Below are positions 62,752-64,000 of a DNA stretch of 64,000 nucleotides, piece by piece. The position numbers and the translations under genes were made by a program. The stretch is from Acetobacteraceae bacterium (GTDB taxonomy: Bacteria > Pseudomonadota > Alphaproteobacteria > Acetobacterales > Acetobacteraceae). Under the pieces are notes generated by a model. The model did no database searches. It saw nothing but the letters and a program-made list of their open reading frames with translations, and had not been told where the DNA came from. How positions within the stretch are numbered: position 1 is the stretch's first letter; each line of letters starts with the position of its first letter. The stretch covers positions 1-64,000 of the forward strand of contig JALHQB010000009.1 of NCBI GenBank assembly GCA_022842185.1, read 5' to 3'.

Positions 62752-64000
62752 CCGTCTTCTCAAGCTCATCGATGAAGCCCGAGATCACATCCAGCCCCTT
62801 CATCCAGAAGGCCGGATCGGCGGCGTTCAGCCCGAAGGGCGCCAGAAGTTCCTGGTGCCGCTTGGTCCCGCCGGCGCGCAGCATGTCCAGGTACTTGCCC
62901 TGGAAATCCTTCACATTGCCCTCGCGATAGATGCCATACAGCGCATTCACCAGGCAATCCCCGAAGGCATAGGCATAGACATAGAAGGGCGAGTGGATGA
63001 AGTGCGGGATATACGCCCAATACACCCCATAATCCGGCGTGAATTCGAAGGCCGGCCCGAGGCTTTCCACCTGCACCTGCATCCACAGCTCGGCGATGCG
63101 TTCGGAGGATACCTCCCCCTTGCGGCGTTCGTCATGCAACAACGTCTCGAAGCGGTAGAAGGCGATCTGGCGGACCACCGTGTTCAGCATGTCCTCGACC
63201 TTGCCGGCCAGCATGGCGCGGCGGCGCTTCGGGTCGGTCTCGGCATCCAGCACGGCGCGGAAGGTCAGCATCTCGCCGAACACGCTCGCCGTCTCGGCCA
63301 GCGTCAGCGGTGTGGATGACAGCAGATACCCCTGCGCCCCGGCCAGGATCTGATGCACGCCATGGCCCAGCTCATGGGCCAGCGTCATCACGTCCCGCGC
63401 CTTGCCGTGATAATTCAGCAGCAGATAGGGATGCGCGGACGGCACCGTCGGGTGCGCGAAGGCGCCCGAGGATTTGCCCGGCCGCAGCGCCGCATCGATC
63501 CACGGCTTGTCGAAGAACCGCCGGCCGATCTGCGACAATTCCGGGCTGAAGGCGGCGTAGGAATTGAGCACGCGCTCCACCGCCTCGGGCCAGGGCACCA
63601 GGCGGTCATCCTCATCCGGCAGCGGGGCGTTGCGGTCCCAATGCTGCATCTTCTCCAGCCCGAGCCATTTCGCCTTCATCGCGTAGTACCGATGCGACAG
63701 GCGCGGGAAGGACTGCCGGACGGCGGAGACCAGCGCGTCCACCACCTCGTCCTCGACCATGTTGGACCGGTTGCGATAGGACCCGGGGCGCGGGTAGTGG
63801 CGCCACTTGTCCTCGATCTCCTTGTCCTTCGACAGCGTGTTGGTGATCAGCGTGAACAGCCGCACGCGCTCGCCGAAGGCCGCCGAGACGCCCTTGGCAG
63901 ACGCCTCCCGCTTGGACCGGTCACGATCGGACAGGCCGTTCAGCGCGGCGGAGACGGTCACCTCCTCCTCGCCGACCTTCACCTTCATATTGGCGATGGT
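62744..64000 (-). CDS. pepF: oligoendopeptidase F (M3 family), 5'-truncated at window edge
   Basis: A zinc metallopeptidase of the PepF group; about 418 residues are visible and the frame runs off the window end at 64000 (the family is usually about 600 residues), so the N-terminus is missing. The zinc motif HELGH is in TLAHELGHGVHQ, with the third ligand in the nearby ETASVFGE. The FPDYGVYWAYIPHF-like C-terminal helix is typical of PepF. Degrades oligopeptides in the cytoplasm. Its stop overlaps the UbiB-family start. Confidence 0.93.
   Translation of the reverse strand, partial: TIANMKVKVGEEEVTVSAALNGLSDRDRSKREASAKGVSAAFGERVRLFTLITNTLSKDKEIEDKWRHYPRPGSYRNRSNMVEDEVVDALVSAVRQSFPRLSHRYYAMKAKWLGLEKMQHWDRNAPLPDEDDRLVPWPEAVERVLNSYAAFSPELSQIGRRFFDKPWIDAALRPGKSSGAFAHPTVPSAHPYLLLNYHGKARDVMTLAHELGHGVHQILAGAQGYLLSSTPLTLAETASVFGEMLTFRAVLDAETDPKRRRAMLAGKVEDMLNTVVRQIAFYRFETLLHDERRKGEVSSERIAELWMQVQVESLGPAFEFTPDYGVYWAYIPHFIHSPFYVYAYAFGDCLVNALYGIYREGNVKDFQGKYLDMLRAGGTKRHQELLAPFGLNAADPAFWMKGLDVISGFIDELEKTDG

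Noticed and set aside
1..64000. tRNA, rRNA, CRISPR arrays, insertion sequences and riboswitches
   Set aside because: I looked for TTCGA-type T-loops, direct repeats with regular spacing, transposase motifs and conserved leader structures and found none; a covariance search could still reveal something small.

Overview
The window is a single stretch of high-GC chromosome, densely packed with genes joined by ATGA or TGATG stop/start overlaps. Gene content fits an alphaproteobacterium: a C-P lyase operon that includes a DUF1045 gene, three-subunit transhydrogenase, TRAP and orphan ABC parts, an FNR/FixK-type box, and glutathione-dependent formaldehyde dehydrogenase. An Acetobacteraceae (Roseomonas-like) organism is the best guess; it is inferred from style and not proven. 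I saw no rRNA, tRNA, CRISPR array, insertion sequence or phage gene.

Layout. 1-1570: polyphosphate kinase 2 and a small companion gene, reading left, with an FNR/FixK-like box upstream. 1583-10425: phosphonate block. phnF and a divergent phnM paralogue read left; phnGHIJKLM and a 2H-phosphoesterase (DUF1045) read right from a palindromic HutC/PhnF-type operator; phnN converges on them. 10498-14017: gamma-glutamyltransferase, a glycosyltransferase-like protein and an amidohydrolase in one overlapping unit. 14194-26858: flavodoxin-like protein, CMD-family protein, ThDP enzyme, RND pump with adaptor, oligopeptide ABC ATPases DppD/DppF without permeases, small lipoproteins, amidase and macro-domain protein. 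26880-31110: a second gamma-glutamyltransferase, then an ABC ATPase/permease pair of the nitrate/taurine type with an Asp/Glu-racemase-like gene. 31359-36367: 2-dehydro-3-deoxygalactonokinase, a TRAP transporter and formaldehyde dehydrogenase. 36389-41854: a more AT-rich pyruvyl-transferase-like gene, a PcaB-like lyase, a lytic-transglycosylase-like lipoprotein and a second ThDP enzyme.

41950-48052 is the most unusual part. Nine overlapping or closely spaced genes encode an alternative succinate dehydrogenase/fumarate reductase (B, C, D and, at the far end, A), a TauE-type permease, a two-subunit class I fumarase/tartrate-dehydratase-like enzyme whose subunit genes are separated by an acetyltransferase gene, and a 54-codon ORF joined by ATGA overlaps on both sides. 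The flavoprotein lacks the usual FAD-binding histidine and has cysteine there. The unit looks like a self-contained succinate/fumarate/malate-type module.

48119-64000: chemoreceptor, rhodanese-ChrB/ChrA chromate system, two divergent peptide-type substrate-binding proteins with overlapping promoters, TauE-family permease, pntAa-pntAb-pntB, a polytopic GT39-like membrane protein, a UbiB-family kinase and a truncated PepF.

The recurring non-coding signal is a two-hairpin module in convergent gene gaps (14065, 39069, 52340, with relatives at 86 and 55754). Its stems covary between copies, pointing to a family of bidirectional terminators or a small palindromic repeat.
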